Assembly (NCBI GenBank): GCA_900469475.1 | Contig: UBXG01000009.1 | Location: 62,001-126,000, forward strand | Reading direction: 5' to 3' | DNA from: Hyphomicrobiales bacterium | GTDB lineage: Bacteria; Pseudomonadota; Alphaproteobacteria; Rhizobiales; Rhizobiaceae | Length of the DNA stretch: 64,000 bases | Made by a program: the position numbers and the translations under genes | In this document: piece by piece, positions 17,283 to 26,345 of the stretch | Layout of the letters: each line of letters begins with the position of its first letter | How positions within the stretch are numbered: the stretch's first letter is position 1 | The notes under the pieces: model-generated | What the model saw: the letters and a program-made list of their open reading frames with translations, nothing else | Databases searched by the model: none | What the model was told of the DNA's origin: nothing

Positions 17283-18746
17283 CTACGCCGCCTTCCTTGC
17301 GTTCTGCTTTGGCTTGCGCGAAACGTTGTCACCTGCCTTGCGGTCAAGCGGCAAACAATCCAGCACGGCTAGAAGCGCGATGATGCCGAGCAGCACGAAG
17401 GCCAGACGGAACTCGATGGCGACGACACCATCGACCCCCAATGGCGCACTGATTGCCTGGCCGATACGTATGCCGATAGCGCCAACCGCGATGCCCATGC
17501 CCATCGTCAGCTGAAAGACGGTGCTGAACAGCGTGTTGGCACCCGTCATCTGCCCCGGTGGGATATCGGCAAAAGCGATCGTGTTGAGTGCCGTAAAGTG
17601 CATCGACCGGCACATGCCGCCGATGAACAGCACCGGCACGACGAACCAGAGCGGCGTATCGGGCGAAAACAGCGCGCAGGCGGCGATGAAGATGGCATTC
17701 AGAAGACCATTGACGATCAGCACCGGCTTGAAGCCGAAGCGGCGCAGAATGGGCGTCGTTGCCGGCTTCATCGCCAGATTGCCGGCGAAAACGGCGAGCG
17801 TCAGCATGCCCGCATGGAAAGCGCTCAGCCCGAAACCAACCTGGAACATCAAAGGCAGCAGAAAGGGAACGGCGCCTATTGCCGTGCGGAACAACGATCC
17901 GCCTGAGATGGTGATAGCGAACGTCGGCAGCTTCAGCCCGGAGAGATCGATGAGCGGATGCTTCGTGCGGAGAAAATGGAAAACGGCGATGGTCAGCAGG
18001 ACGAAGCCGGCGATCACATAGGTCCAGGCCTCCAGCCAGACGGGATCAGGGCGGCCGATCAGTTCCAGCCCATACATCAGGCTCGCAAGCCCGATGCCGC
18101 TGACGACGAAGCCGATCCAATCAAACGGTGGGCGCGCTGTGCTTTTCGTTTCCGGAATGAGCATGAGCGCAAAAATGAAAGCCAATATGCCGAGCGGCAG
18201 ATTGAGGAAGAATATCCAACGCCAGCTTGCATGGTCAGTAATAAAGCCGCCGAGCGGTGGCCCGAGGATCGGCGCCACCAACGCCGGCCAGGTGATCGTC
18301 GCAATGGCCGAGATCAGCTTGTCCTTCGGCGTATTGTTCAAGACGACAAGACGGCCCACCGGCACCATCATCGCGCCGCCGATGCCTTGCAGGATGCGCA
18401 TGGCAACAAAGGAGCCGGCGCCATTGGCAAAACCGCAGAGGACGGAGGCGAGCGTGAAAATGACGACGGCTGTCATGAACACCAGTCGCGCGCCGAAGCG
18501 ATCACTGATCCAGCCGCTGATCGGAATGAAGACGCCAAGCGTCAGCAGATAGGCGCTCATGCCGATATTGAGATCGACGGGGCGGGCGCCGAAGGAAATG
18601 GCCATCTGCGGCAATGCGGTCGCGATGACCGTACCGTCGAGATTCTCCATGAAGAAGGCGCCAGCCACGAGCAGTGCTATCAACAGCGAACGCGAGCCCG
18701 CCTCCCGCACCTCCTCCCTGTGCCCAGGTGTGGACATATCATTCAT
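17283..18746 (-). CDS. MFS multidrug exporter, DHA2 (EmrB/QacA) family
   Basis: 487 aa with about 14 predicted membrane helices. The DHA2 patterns are visible: FMENLDGTVIATALPQMA in helix 1, SGWISDRFGARLVF (motif A) in the loop after helix 2, and GIGGAMMVPVGRL with ILGPPLGGFITDHASWRWIFFLNLPLG (motif C region) in the N-half. It is predicted to export drugs or toxic organics by proton antiport. There is no adjacent EmrA-type fusion protein. A perfect TTCGCT-t-AGCGAA inverted repeat lies ~105 nt upstream and could be an operator. The divergent neighbour ~410 nt away is a FadR-type regulator. Confidence 0.87.
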   Translation of the reverse strand: MNDMSTPGHREEVREAGSRSLLIALLVAGAFFMENLDGTVIATALPQMAISFGARPVDLNIGMSAYLLTLGVFIPISGWISDRFGARLVFMTAVVIFTLASVLCGFANGAGSFVAMRILQGIGGAMMVPVGRLVVLNNTPKDKLISAIATITWPALVAPILGPPLGGFITDHASWRWIFFLNLPLGILAFIFALMLIPETKSTARPPFDWIGFVVSGIGLASLMYGLELIGRPDPVWLEAWTYVIAGFVLLTIAVFHFLRTKHPLIDLSGLKLPTFAITISGGSLFRTAIGAVPFLLPLMFQVGFGLSAFHAGMLTLAVFAGNLAMKPATTPILRRFGFKPVLIVNGLLNAIFIAACALFSPDTPLWFVVPVLFIGGMCRSMHFTALNTIAFADIPPGQMTGANTLFSTVFQLTMGMGIAVGAIGIRIGQAISAPLGVDGVVAIEFRLAFVLLGIIALLAVLDCLPLDRKAGDNVSRKPKQNARKAA

Positions 18747-19155
18747 GGATCAGCAACTCCGAATCCGCCTCGCATCCCGCCTGCATTTAACCGGTTCGGG
18801 AACGTTTACGATAGCCGAAATCGTCCCATCAATCGATTGAGCGATCACGTTTCGCTTAGCGAATGGTACGCAATTTGATCTCCACGCCGATACCGTTGCC
18901 GACCCAAACAGGCCCGAGGCTAACCTGTTCAAATCGGTGAACAGATCAGTCAATTCGTTGCCAGTAGGCATGTATATGGAAGACATGCTAGGGTTTTCAT
19001 CGGAAAATGCCGCGGGAAGTACAATGGGATCGATACCACAACACTCTGGAGCAGCCCCAAGCCGGCCGAGATACTGGCAAGGAGCCTCCGCATCGACATA
19101 GGCTGACGATTGTTCTTACCAACGGCGCATCAATAAGGAACGAGAGCCCCGCATA
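18747..19155. other. Divergent intergenic region, MFS exporter / FadR-type regulator
   Basis: 409 bases with no convincing gene. They should hold both divergent promoters. The only clear structure is the TTCGCT/AGCGAA repeat listed separately. The open reverse frame crossing into the regulator is a shadow. Confidence 0.5.
18851..18863. promoter_or_regulatory. Inverted repeat, possible operator upstream of MFS exporter
   Basis: TTCGCT-t-AGCGAA is a perfect 6+1+6 inverted repeat, 105 nt upstream of the exporter start. No regulator gene is obviously paired with it. It could be chance. Confidence 0.3.
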
Positions 19156-19950
19156 ATGAAACATGGCCAGGACGCAATGACCTCCAGGGCTACCCCGGAA
19201 TCGAAACTGATCGTAACGCAGTCGCCCTTCGATGCCTTTGTGCGAAAATACGGTACGATCCCGCGGCGCGGCGTCTTCGGCTATTTCGTCCACGAACTCG
19301 GTCGCCGCATCGTCGGCGGAGACTATCCGGTCGGCACGACACTGCCGAATGAGCCAGATCTCGTCGAACAATTCGGTATCAGCCGCACGGTCATCCGCGA
19401 AGCGATGAAATGCCTGGCCGGCAAGGGATTGGTCGAGATCAAGACCCGCGTCGGCACGCGCGTCAAGGAACGCTCCAACTGGCATCATCTCGATACGGAT
19501 GTCATGGTCTGGTATTACGAGACCGGCCCATCGGTCGAAATCATGCGATCGATCAAGGACTTGCGATTGGCGCTCGAACCGGAGGCGACGGCGCGCGCAG
19601 CACTCCGCCGCACCGAAAGCGACATTGCAGCCATCAAATCTGCTTACGAAGAGATGGCGTCCACCATCGGCGACGTCAACAGCAATGCCGATGCCGACCT
19701 GCGCTTCCATACGGCGATCTTCGCCGCTACGCACAATATGATCTATTCGCAGCTGATTGATCTGATCGCGGTCGGGATCTACGCCAACCGCACGCTTTCG
19801 GGCCATGAGGACATAGCCGAAGGACAAAAGCGCGCCCTGCCCCTCCACAAGGCGATCCTCGACGCCATTCTCGCACAGGATACGGGCGCCGCAATCAAGG
19901 CATCGCGAAACCTGCTGGAAGCCTGGCTCGCGCGCGACTACGGCTTCTGA
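19156..19950 (+). CDS. FadR-type GntR transcriptional regulator
   Basis: 264 aa. A winged helix (GTTLPNEPDLVEQFGISRTVIREAMKCLAGKGLVEIKTRVGTRV) is followed by an all-helical FCD ligand-binding domain with the metal-type residues of this family (D..LRFHTAIFAATHN and the late LHKAILDAI). ATG 19156 has AAGGA about 17 nt away; a second ATG at 19177 with AGGA five nt before it is equally possible. The context (M81 peptidase 515 nt downstream, exporter divergent) does not decide the target. The winged helix contains the KGLVEIKTRVGTRV wing typical of sugar-acid and amino-acid catabolism repressors. Confidence 0.85.
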   Translation: MKHGQDAMTSRATPESKLIVTQSPFDAFVRKYGTIPRRGVFGYFVHELGRRIVGGDYPVGTTLPNEPDLVEQFGISRTVIREAMKCLAGKGLVEIKTRVGTRVKERSNWHHLDTDVMVWYYETGPSVEIMRSIKDLRLALEPEATARAALRRTESDIAAIKSAYEEMASTIGDVNSNADADLRFHTAIFAATHNMIYSQLIDLIAVGIYANRTLSGHEDIAEGQKRALPLHKAILDAILAQDTGAAIKASRNLLEAWLARDYGF

Positions 19951-20464
19951 CAGATCACACCCTGCCCCCGGTGCCCCGGCCTCGCGCTAATGGGCCATGG
20001 CTTCCGGTGCATCCGCCTTGGGCGCCGACGACGCCCGACCGGCATCTCGCGTAATCGGGATCTCCGCACGATTATTCAGGCCCTTGTGGGATCGATGTTC
20101 GACGGCGGGTATGACATTTCGCCTGCAGCGCCGTATGAGCGCAGTTTGTCGGTGATGACACTTCGGCATTTCCTCGACCAGCCGCAGGCTCAAAGGGAAC
20201 CCAAATACAGCCAGACCGAACGAGCAATGATCTGCGGTGGAAAGCGGTGGTTCTTGTAGCTGGCGCAAGAGGCGGTAATTCCTGCAACTATCTCGCCAAC
20301 CGAAAGCTACTTGACGGGAGCTTTGACATTGTAAGAGTTTACGAACGCAACTTCCCGGTCAACAATGTACCCGCAGAAAGATGATGCCGATGTCTGGGCA
20401 CGGGACGCCGCCAGCATTGCCGTCCATAATTTCCTGATTGGTCCCAACCCCTATTGAGGTTCCC
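19951..20464. other. Intergenic region with a possible decayed reading frame
   Basis: 514 bases between the GntR gene and the M81 peptidase. No intact gene is seen. The frame at 20247-20384 reads VVLVAGARGGN...YLANRKLLDG then SFDIVRVYERN before a stop, which resembles the first beta-alpha-beta (dinucleotide-binding) unit of a flavin monooxygenase with a damaged glycine motif. This may be a relic, but the match is short. Confidence 0.25.
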
Positions 20465-21907
20465 ATGCGCATCGCCGTCGGAGGCATTCACATCGAATGC
20501 AGCACCTACAATCCCGTCCTGAACGAAGAGAAGGATTTTCGCGTTTTACGCGGCCCAGAGCTGACTGCCTCGCCCTACTTCGCCTTCCTTAGGGATTACG
20601 ACGGTGAGTTCCTGCCAACCATTCATGCCAGAGCGATCGCCGGCGGTCCGGTCGCCCGTCATACATACGAAGCCTTCAAGACAGAGTTTCTGGAAGGATT
20701 GAAGTCATTACTGCCGCTCGATGGGCTGTATCTCGCCATGCATGGCGCCATGTATGTCGAAGGCATGGAAGACGCCGAAGGCGACTGGATCAGTGCGGCT
20801 CGTGCCGTCGTCGGCGACGATTGCATGGTCTCGGCAAGCTACGACTTGCACGGCAATGTCACCCAGCGCATCATCGATGCGCTCGACATGTACTCCACCT
20901 ATCGCACCGCGCCGCATATCGATGTCGAGGAGACCATGCGCCGCGCCGTCAAGATGCTGACGGGAAGCCTGAAGACCGGTGTAAAACCCATCCTGCTCTG
21001 GGCGCCGATCCCCGTGGTGCTGCCGGGCGAACGCACCAGCACCGTCGACGAGCCGGCCAAGAGCCTTTACGATATGCTGCCCGGAATCGATGCCATCGAC
21101 GGCGTCTGGGATGCATCGCTCATGGTCGGTTACGTCTGGGCGGACGAACCGCGCGCAACGGCCGCCGCCATCATGACCGGCACGGATCGCGCCGTGCTCG
21201 AACGCGAGGCGAAACGACTGGCGCAGGCCTATTGGGACGTTCGCGAGGATTTCGTTTTCGGCTCGGAAACCGGTTCGATCGAGGAATGCGTCGCCAGAGC
21301 AATCGCCAGCACAACGGCGCCTGTGGTTCTGGCGGAATCCGGCGATAATCCAACGGGTGGCGGCGTCGGTGATCGCGCCGACGTGCTGGCGGAACTGATT
21401 GCCAAGGGAGCACAAGGCGTCATCTTTGCCGGCATCGCCGACAGGGCTGCGACGGAAGCCTGCTATGCCGCAGGCCTCAGCGCCACTCTCTGTCTTTCCG
21501 TCGGCGCATCGCTCGACACCAAGGGCAGTAAGCCGGTGACGGGCAGCTTCACCGTCAAGTATCTGCTGGAGACTAAAGAAGCGACCGACAGGCAGGCCGT
21601 GGTTTCCATCGGCGGCGTCGACGTTGTGCTGTCGGCCAAGCGCCGCCCCTATCATAATATCGCCGATTTCACCCGCCTCGGCCTCGCTCCGCACAAAGCG
21701 AAGATCATTGTCGTCAAATCCGGCTACCTTTCGCCCGAGCTGGCGCCGATCGCCAACCCGAACCTGATGGCTCTGTCCCCCGGTGTCGTCGATCAGTTCG
21801 TCGAACGCCTGCCGCGGCTGCGCAAGACGAAGCTAACCTATCCCTTCGACAAGGATTTCGACTTTACGCCTGAGACAGCGATTTCCGCGCGCGCCGTCGG
21901 CCGCTGA
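20465..21907 (+). CDS. M81-family metallopeptidase (MlrC-like)
   Basis: 480 aa. Family landmarks run the length of the protein: GGIHIECSTYNP at the N-terminus, LAMHGAMYVEGMEDAEGDW, SYDLHGNV, TYRTAPHIDVEET (candidate metal ligands D, H, H, D/E), the ADEPRA segment and the C-terminal SGDNPTGGGVGDRAD. Named after MlrC, which degrades linearised microcystin, most homologues sit in peptide or amino-acid catabolic loci and have unknown substrates. ATG 20465 starts the conserved strand, with GAGG upstream. It lies upstream of a GntR gene and a dipeptide/glutathione-type importer, which suggests a role in breaking down an imported peptide. Confidence 0.85.
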   Translation: MRIAVGGIHIECSTYNPVLNEEKDFRVLRGPELTASPYFAFLRDYDGEFLPTIHARAIAGGPVARHTYEAFKTEFLEGLKSLLPLDGLYLAMHGAMYVEGMEDAEGDWISAARAVVGDDCMVSASYDLHGNVTQRIIDALDMYSTYRTAPHIDVEETMRRAVKMLTGSLKTGVKPILLWAPIPVVLPGERTSTVDEPAKSLYDMLPGIDAIDGVWDASLMVGYVWADEPRATAAAIMTGTDRAVLEREAKRLAQAYWDVREDFVFGSETGSIEECVARAIASTTAPVVLAESGDNPTGGGVGDRADVLAELIAKGAQGVIFAGIADRAATEACYAAGLSATLCLSVGASLDTKGSKPVTGSFTVKYLLETKEATDRQAVVSIGGVDVVLSAKRRPYHNIADFTRLGLAPHKAKIIVVKSGYLSPELAPIANPNLMALSPGVVDQFVERLPRLRKTKLTYPFDKDFDFTPETAISARAVGR

Positions 21908-22068
21908 AGCTCAAGTCAAAGAACCGCAATAGCGGCTATCGTCAATTGGCCATATCAAGAAGACGGCTCGTTTCTATGGGTCGCCTTTCCCTATCACGCA
22001 CAAAGATTGTGCATTGCCGAAATTGCACAAAAAAGCGCTTGACGAGGCGAACGAGTTCAACTTCTATC

Positions 22069-22089
22069 GAACCAATTTCAAATTGGTTC
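22069..22089. promoter_or_regulatory. Perfect 10+1+10 palindrome, likely autoregulatory operator of the GntR gene
   Basis: GAACCAATTT (22069-22078) is mirrored exactly by AAATTGGTTC (22080-22089) around one central base. It ends 10 nt before the start codon of the FadR-type regulator at 22100, so a bound repressor would block initiation. The TTGGT/ACCAA core is compatible with FadR-subfamily sites. I did not find a second copy before the transporter operon. Confidence 0.6.
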
Positions 22090-22099
22090 AGCTCTCAAT

Positions 22100-22837
22100 A
22101 TGGCAATCGACAGCCTTCCGGAAAATTCGGTCCATGCCCTGGAAAGGCTCCGTGGGCTTTTGAATTCGGCAGATCTCCCGGCTGACGGAAAGCTGCCGAC
22201 GGAGCGGGCTCTTTCGGAAAACCTCGGCGTCAGCCGGCGTGCGATCCGGCGAGCACTCGAGGTGCTGGAAGCGGAAGGCCGCGTCTGGCGCCGGCAGGGC
22301 TCGGGAACCTATGTCGGGCAGCGCCCGGCCGATTGGAGCCAGCATGTCAGCACGCTGGTGGCCGGCACGGATCTCATGGAGGTCATGGAAGTTCGGCTGC
22401 GCATCGAGCCGCAATTGGCTCAGCTCGCCGCCATGCGCGCCAAACCCGACGACATCGACCGCATGTACGAACTGGCGAAGAAGATCACCGCCAGCGACGA
22501 TGCCGACAGCCGAGAGCTTTGGGATGGCGCATTGCACCGGCTGATTGCACAAAGCGCCGGCAACCAGTTCTTCCTCACCATTTTCGACGTCATCAATCAC
22601 GTCCGCCAGGATGAAGCCTGGCAAACCATTCGCGAATTGGCCCGCAGCATAAACAAGACCCGCCCGGTCTCCTATGCCCAGCATAGGACGATCATCGATG
22701 CGATTGCTGCACGCAATCCGATGAAGGCGGCCGAAGCCATGCGCGAACATTTGTTGATGCTGCAGGAAAGCCTGATCCGCATCACCTCGCTGGATGCGCG
22801 GCAAGCTGAGGAGCCACTGACCGAGGAGGTGGGCTGA
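22100..22837 (+). CDS. FadR-type GntR regulator of the peptide/gamma-glutamyl importer operon
   Basis: 245 aa. A winged helix with GKLPTERALSENLGVSRRAIRRALEVLEAEGRVWRRQGSGTYVG is followed by an FCD helical domain (EVRLRIEPQLAQLAA, LWDGALHRLIAQSAGNQFF). It sits 83 nt upstream of, and co-directional with, the solute-binding-protein gene, so it is the likely local regulator. A perfect palindrome directly before its start suggests autoregulation. The effector is presumably a metabolite of the imported peptide. Confidence 0.87.
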   Translation: MAIDSLPENSVHALERLRGLLNSADLPADGKLPTERALSENLGVSRRAIRRALEVLEAEGRVWRRQGSGTYVGQRPADWSQHVSTLVAGTDLMEVMEVRLRIEPQLAQLAAMRAKPDDIDRMYELAKKITASDDADSRELWDGALHRLIAQSAGNQFFLTIFDVINHVRQDEAWQTIRELARSINKTRPVSYAQHRTIIDAIAARNPMKAAEAMREHLLMLQESLIRITSLDARQAEEPLTEEVG

Positions 22838-22920
22838 CCCAAAAGCCGGCCTGCCCGCCACGACCGGAGAGGAAACCGGTCGGGACCGCAAAGAACGAAA
22901 ACGATAAACAGGAGAACAGA

Positions 22921-24429
22921 ATGAAGATCGCCAAATTCCTGGCAACGCTTGCCGCCGGCGCCCTGATCGCGCTGCCGTCCCTAGCCGTCGAACTCAAGAT
23001 CGGCCTGCAGGACGATGCCGACGCGCTGGACCCTGCGCAATCGCGCACCTTCGTCGGCCGCATCGTCTATACCGCACTTTGCGACAAGCTCGTCGATGTA
23101 ACACCGGACCTGCAGTTCGTGCCGCAGCTTGCCACATCCTGGAAATGGTCCGCCGACGGCAAGCAGCTCGTCATGGAGCTGCGCCAGGGCGTGAAATTCC
23201 AGGACGGGACGCCGTTCAATGCGCAAGCCGTCGTCGACAACATCCAGCGCTATCAGACCATGCCGGAATCACGCCGCAAGAGCGAGCTTTCTTCCGTCGC
23301 CAAGGTCGAAGCAACAGGCGAGTACGAAGCCACCTTCACCCTGAAGGCGCCTGACGTCACGCTGCTTGCCCAGCTTTCCGACCGCTCAGGCATGATGGTC
23401 TCGCCAACAGCGGCAAAGGTTGCCGGTGCGAAATTCGGCGATCATCCCGTTTGCTCCGGTCCGTTCAAATTCGTCGAGCGCGTGCAGCAGGACCGCATCG
23501 TGCTCGAAAAATTCCAGGATTACTGGAACAAGGACAAGATCTTCATCGACAAGGTGACCTACCTGCCGATCCCGGACACGACCGTTCGCCTCGCTAACCT
23601 GCGCTCTGGCGATCTCGATATGATCGAGCGCGTGGCGGCATCCGATGTCGGTACGGTCAAAGGCGACCCCAATCTCGTCTATGCCGATGCGATCGGCACC
23701 GGCTGGCTTGGCGTCTACGCCAATGTCGGCAATGGTGCGCGCGCCGACAATCCGATGGGCAAGGACAAGCGCCTGCGCCAGGCTTTCTCGCTGGCGATCG
23801 ACCGCGAAGCCGCCATGCAGATCGTCTTCGACGGCACCGGACTTGCCGGCAATCAGCCGTTTGCACCTAACAGCCCATGGTACGATAAGGATATTCCGGT
23901 GCCTGCCCGCGACGTCGACAAGGCCAAGGCGCTGGTGAAAGAAGCCGGCCTCGATCGCATTCCGGTCGAACTTGCCGTCGCCAACAATCCGGTTTCGATG
24001 CAGATGATGCAGATCGTCCAGTCGATGGTTGCCGAAGCCGGCTTCGACGTGACGCTGAAGACGACCGAATTCGCAACCCTGCTCGACGCGCAGTCGAGCG
24101 GCAACTACCAGCTGAGCCGCTCCGACTGGTCCGGCCGCTCCGATCCGGACGGCAACATCCAGCAGTTCGTGACGACCGGTGCCGGCCTCAACGATTCCAA
24201 ATACAGCAATCCTGAAGTCGACAAGCTGCTGCTGGAGGCACGTCAGTCGCAGGACAATGCCGTGCGCAAGCAGAAATACGATGCGGCCGAGGCGATCCTC
24301 AGCCAGGATCTGCCGATCATCTTCCTTGGGCACCAGGCCTGGATCTGGGCCTACAACAAAAAGGTATCCGGCTTCGTGCCCTCGCCTGACGGCATGATCC
24401 GTCTCGTGGGCGTAAAGAAGAGTGGCTGA
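22921..24429 (+). CDS. Peptide-type ABC transporter solute-binding protein (SBP family 5; DppA/GsiB-like)
   Basis: 502 aa with a Sec signal peptide (residues 1-22). The mature protein shows family 5 features: DADALDPAQSRTF, the GVKFQDGTPFNAQAVVDNIQRY segment and NPEVDKLLLEARQ. It is periplasmic and captures oligopeptides, dipeptides or glutathione. AACAGGAG upstream sets ATG 22921. It is first gene of the transporter operon. A strong hairpin with a short T-run follows its stop, as is common after highly expressed binding proteins. A 7-bp hairpin (22861-22882) lies in its leader. Confidence 0.9.
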   Translation: MKIAKFLATLAAGALIALPSLAVELKIGLQDDADALDPAQSRTFVGRIVYTALCDKLVDVTPDLQFVPQLATSWKWSADGKQLVMELRQGVKFQDGTPFNAQAVVDNIQRYQTMPESRRKSELSSVAKVEATGEYEATFTLKAPDVTLLAQLSDRSGMMVSPTAAKVAGAKFGDHPVCSGPFKFVERVQQDRIVLEKFQDYWNKDKIFIDKVTYLPIPDTTVRLANLRSGDLDMIERVAASDVGTVKGDPNLVYADAIGTGWLGVYANVGNGARADNPMGKDKRLRQAFSLAIDREAAMQIVFDGTGLAGNQPFAPNSPWYDKDIPVPARDVDKAKALVKEAGLDRIPVELAVANNPVSMQMMQIVQSMVAEAGFDVTLKTTEFATLLDAQSSGNYQLSRSDWSGRSDPDGNIQQFVTTGAGLNDSKYSNPEVDKLLLEARQSQDNAVRKQKYDAAEAILSQDLPIIFLGHQAWIWAYNKKVSGFVPSPDGMIRLVGVKKSG

Positions 24430-24438
24430 GCCAACAAC

Positions 24439-24468
24439 GCCATGCGGGCTCTCTCCCGCATGGCTTTT
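24439..24468 (+). terminator. Intra-operon hairpin after the binding-protein gene
   Basis: A 10-bp perfect stem (GCCATGCGGG / CCCGCATGGC) with a CTCTCT loop, followed by TTTT. It is placed between the solute-binding protein and permease genes. It is probably a partial terminator or 3'-protective hairpin that keeps binding-protein mRNA in excess over downstream genes. Confidence 0.7.
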
Positions 24469-24500
24469 CCGGTATTCGGTGCCGCATCGAGGAACTGCCC

Positions 24501-25448
24501 ATGTATAGCTATATCGGAAAGAGGCTGCTCGTCGCCATACCGACGCTGCTGATCATTTCGATCTTCGTCTTCTCGCTGCAGAAGCTGCTGCCGGGTGATC
24601 CGGTGCTTGCCATGGCCGGCGAGGAGCGAGACCCGCAGGTGCTGGAGCTGCTTCGCGAGAAATACCGGCTGAACGATCCAGTCATCTACCAATATGGCTA
24701 TTGGCTGCAGGGTGTCGCCAGGGGCGATCTCGGCGTTTCGCTACGCACCAATCAGCCGGTCCTCACGCTCGTAGCGGAAAAACTGCCCGTGACGATCCAG
24801 CTTGCCGTGATGTCGATGATCTTCGCCTTCATGATCGGCATCCCCATGGGCATTTTGGCGGCGGTGAAGAAGAACACCTTCATCGATTTTCTCGCCAATA
24901 TCGTCGCCTTGTGCGGCCTGTCAGTGCCAAATTTCTGGCTTGGTATCATGCTGATCCTGCTGGTTTCGGTGAAGCTGCATTGGCTGCCGGCCTCGGGATA
25001 CCAGCCGTTCTTCGAGGACCCCTGGCGTTCGATCCAGACGATGCTGATGCCGTCCTTCGTGCTCGGCAATGCACTGGCAGCCACCTTGATGCGCCACACG
25101 CGGTCTTCGATGCTCAGCGTGCTCAGTGCCGACTATATCCGCACAGCCCGCGCCAAGGGCTTGCCGGAGGCGGCCGTCGTGCTGCAGCACAGCTTCCGCA
25201 ACGCCATCCTGCCTGTCGTCACCGTCAGCGCCCTGCTGTTCGGAGAACTGCTGGCCGGGGCAGTGCTGACCGAACAGATCTTCACCATCCCGGGCTTTGG
25301 CAAACTGATCGTCGATGCGGTTTTCAACCGGGATTACGCCGTCGTCCAGGGCGTGGTGCTCTGCACGGCCGTCGGCTTCATCGCCATGAACCTCATTGCG
25401 GATATTCTCTATGTCGTCCTCAATCCACGCATGAGGGCGGCCCTATGA
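24501..25448 (+). CDS. ABC transporter permease, DppB/GsiC-like
   Basis: 315 aa with six predicted helices. It starts with the family's MYSYIGKRLLVAIPTLLIIS and has the LPGDPV periplasmic motif and the cytoplasmic EAA loop (ADYIRTARAKGLPEAAVVLQHSFRNAILPV) that contacts the ATPase. It forms a heterodimer with the next permease. Its stop overlaps the start of that gene by ATGA (25445-25448), so the two are translationally coupled. Confidence 0.92.
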   Translation: MYSYIGKRLLVAIPTLLIISIFVFSLQKLLPGDPVLAMAGEERDPQVLELLREKYRLNDPVIYQYGYWLQGVARGDLGVSLRTNQPVLTLVAEKLPVTIQLAVMSMIFAFMIGIPMGILAAVKKNTFIDFLANIVALCGLSVPNFWLGIMLILLVSVKLHWLPASGYQPFFEDPWRSIQTMLMPSFVLGNALAATLMRHTRSSMLSVLSADYIRTARAKGLPEAAVVLQHSFRNAILPVVTVSALLFGELLAGAVLTEQIFTIPGFGKLIVDAVFNRDYAVVQGVVLCTAVGFIAMNLIADILYVVLNPRMRAAL

Positions 25449-26323
25449 GCACAATCGTTCAGGTGACTGCCGCAAGCGCCTCGGTCAAGCGAACTCCCAA
25501 CCGGGCCTGGCGCAAGCTGCGAGCCAACAAGGGGGCACTGGTCGGGCTTGCGATCATCCTGTTCTTTACCGTGCTCGCTGCACTTGCACCATTGCTGCCG
25601 ATCCCGGATCCGGTCGCTACCAGCTGGTCTGCAATCCGCAAAGCGCCCTCGGCCGCGCACTGGCTCGGCACCGACGACCTTGGCCGCGACATTCTCTCCC
25701 GCATGATCTGGGGCGCGCGAGCGTCCTTGATGGCCGGCGTCTTCTCGGTTGCCATCGCGGTGGCTATCGGCGTGCCTTTCGGCCTGATCTCCGGCTATTA
25801 TGGCGGCTGGATCGATCAAATCATCTCGCGCGTCACCGAAGCCTTCCTGGCGATGCCTTTCCTGATCACCGCCATTGCGCTTGCCGCCTTCCTCGGCCCG
25901 AGCCTCACCAATGCGATGATCGCGATCGGGCTTTCGGCAACGCCCGTTTTCGTACGGTTGACACGCGGCCAGGTGCTGGCGGTCAAGATGGAGGATTATG
26001 TCGAGGGCGCCCGCTCGATCGGTCTGCGCCACTTCAGCATCATCACCCGTTACATCCTGCCGAACGTCTTCGCGCCGATCCTCGTGCAGGCGACGCTCAC
26101 CATCGCGACCGCGATCATCGCGGAAGCGAGCCTCTCCTTCCTCGGCCTCGGCCAGCAGCCACCCGCTCCTAGCTGGGGTTCGATGCTCAACGTCGCCAAG
26201 AATTATCTCGAACAGGCGCCCTGGATGGCCATGTGGCCGGGGGCTGCCATTTTCCTCGTCGTGATCGGCTTCAATCTCCTCGGCGACGGCCTGCGCGATG
26301 CGCTCGACCCGCGCGAAGCATGA
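25445..26323 (+). CDS. ABC transporter permease, DppC/GsiD-like
   Basis: 292 aa. An N-terminal cytoplasmic segment leads to the OppC_N helix (LVGLAIILFFTVLAALAPLLP), the HWLGTDDLGRDILSRMIWGARASL signature and an EAA loop (EDYVEGARSIGLRHFSIITRYILPNV). The real start is ATG 25445, overlapping the upstream permease stop; a longer frame extending back through that gene is spurious. It is followed 22 nt later by the gamma-glutamyltransferase gene. Confidence 0.92.
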   Translation: MSTIVQVTAASASVKRTPNRAWRKLRANKGALVGLAIILFFTVLAALAPLLPIPDPVATSWSAIRKAPSAAHWLGTDDLGRDILSRMIWGARASLMAGVFSVAIAVAIGVPFGLISGYYGGWIDQIISRVTEAFLAMPFLITAIALAAFLGPSLTNAMIAIGLSATPVFVRLTRGQVLAVKMEDYVEGARSIGLRHFSIITRYILPNVFAPILVQATLTIATAIIAEASLSFLGLGQQPPAPSWGSMLNVAKNYLEQAPWMAMWPGAAIFLVVIGFNLLGDGLRDALDPREA

Positions 26324-26345
26324 ATAACCTCAAAAGGATGCCCCA

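Noticed and set aside
17958..18878. Plus-strand 306-codon frame opposite the MFS exporter
   Set aside because: Shadow of the exporter with charged, repetitive composition; no domain.
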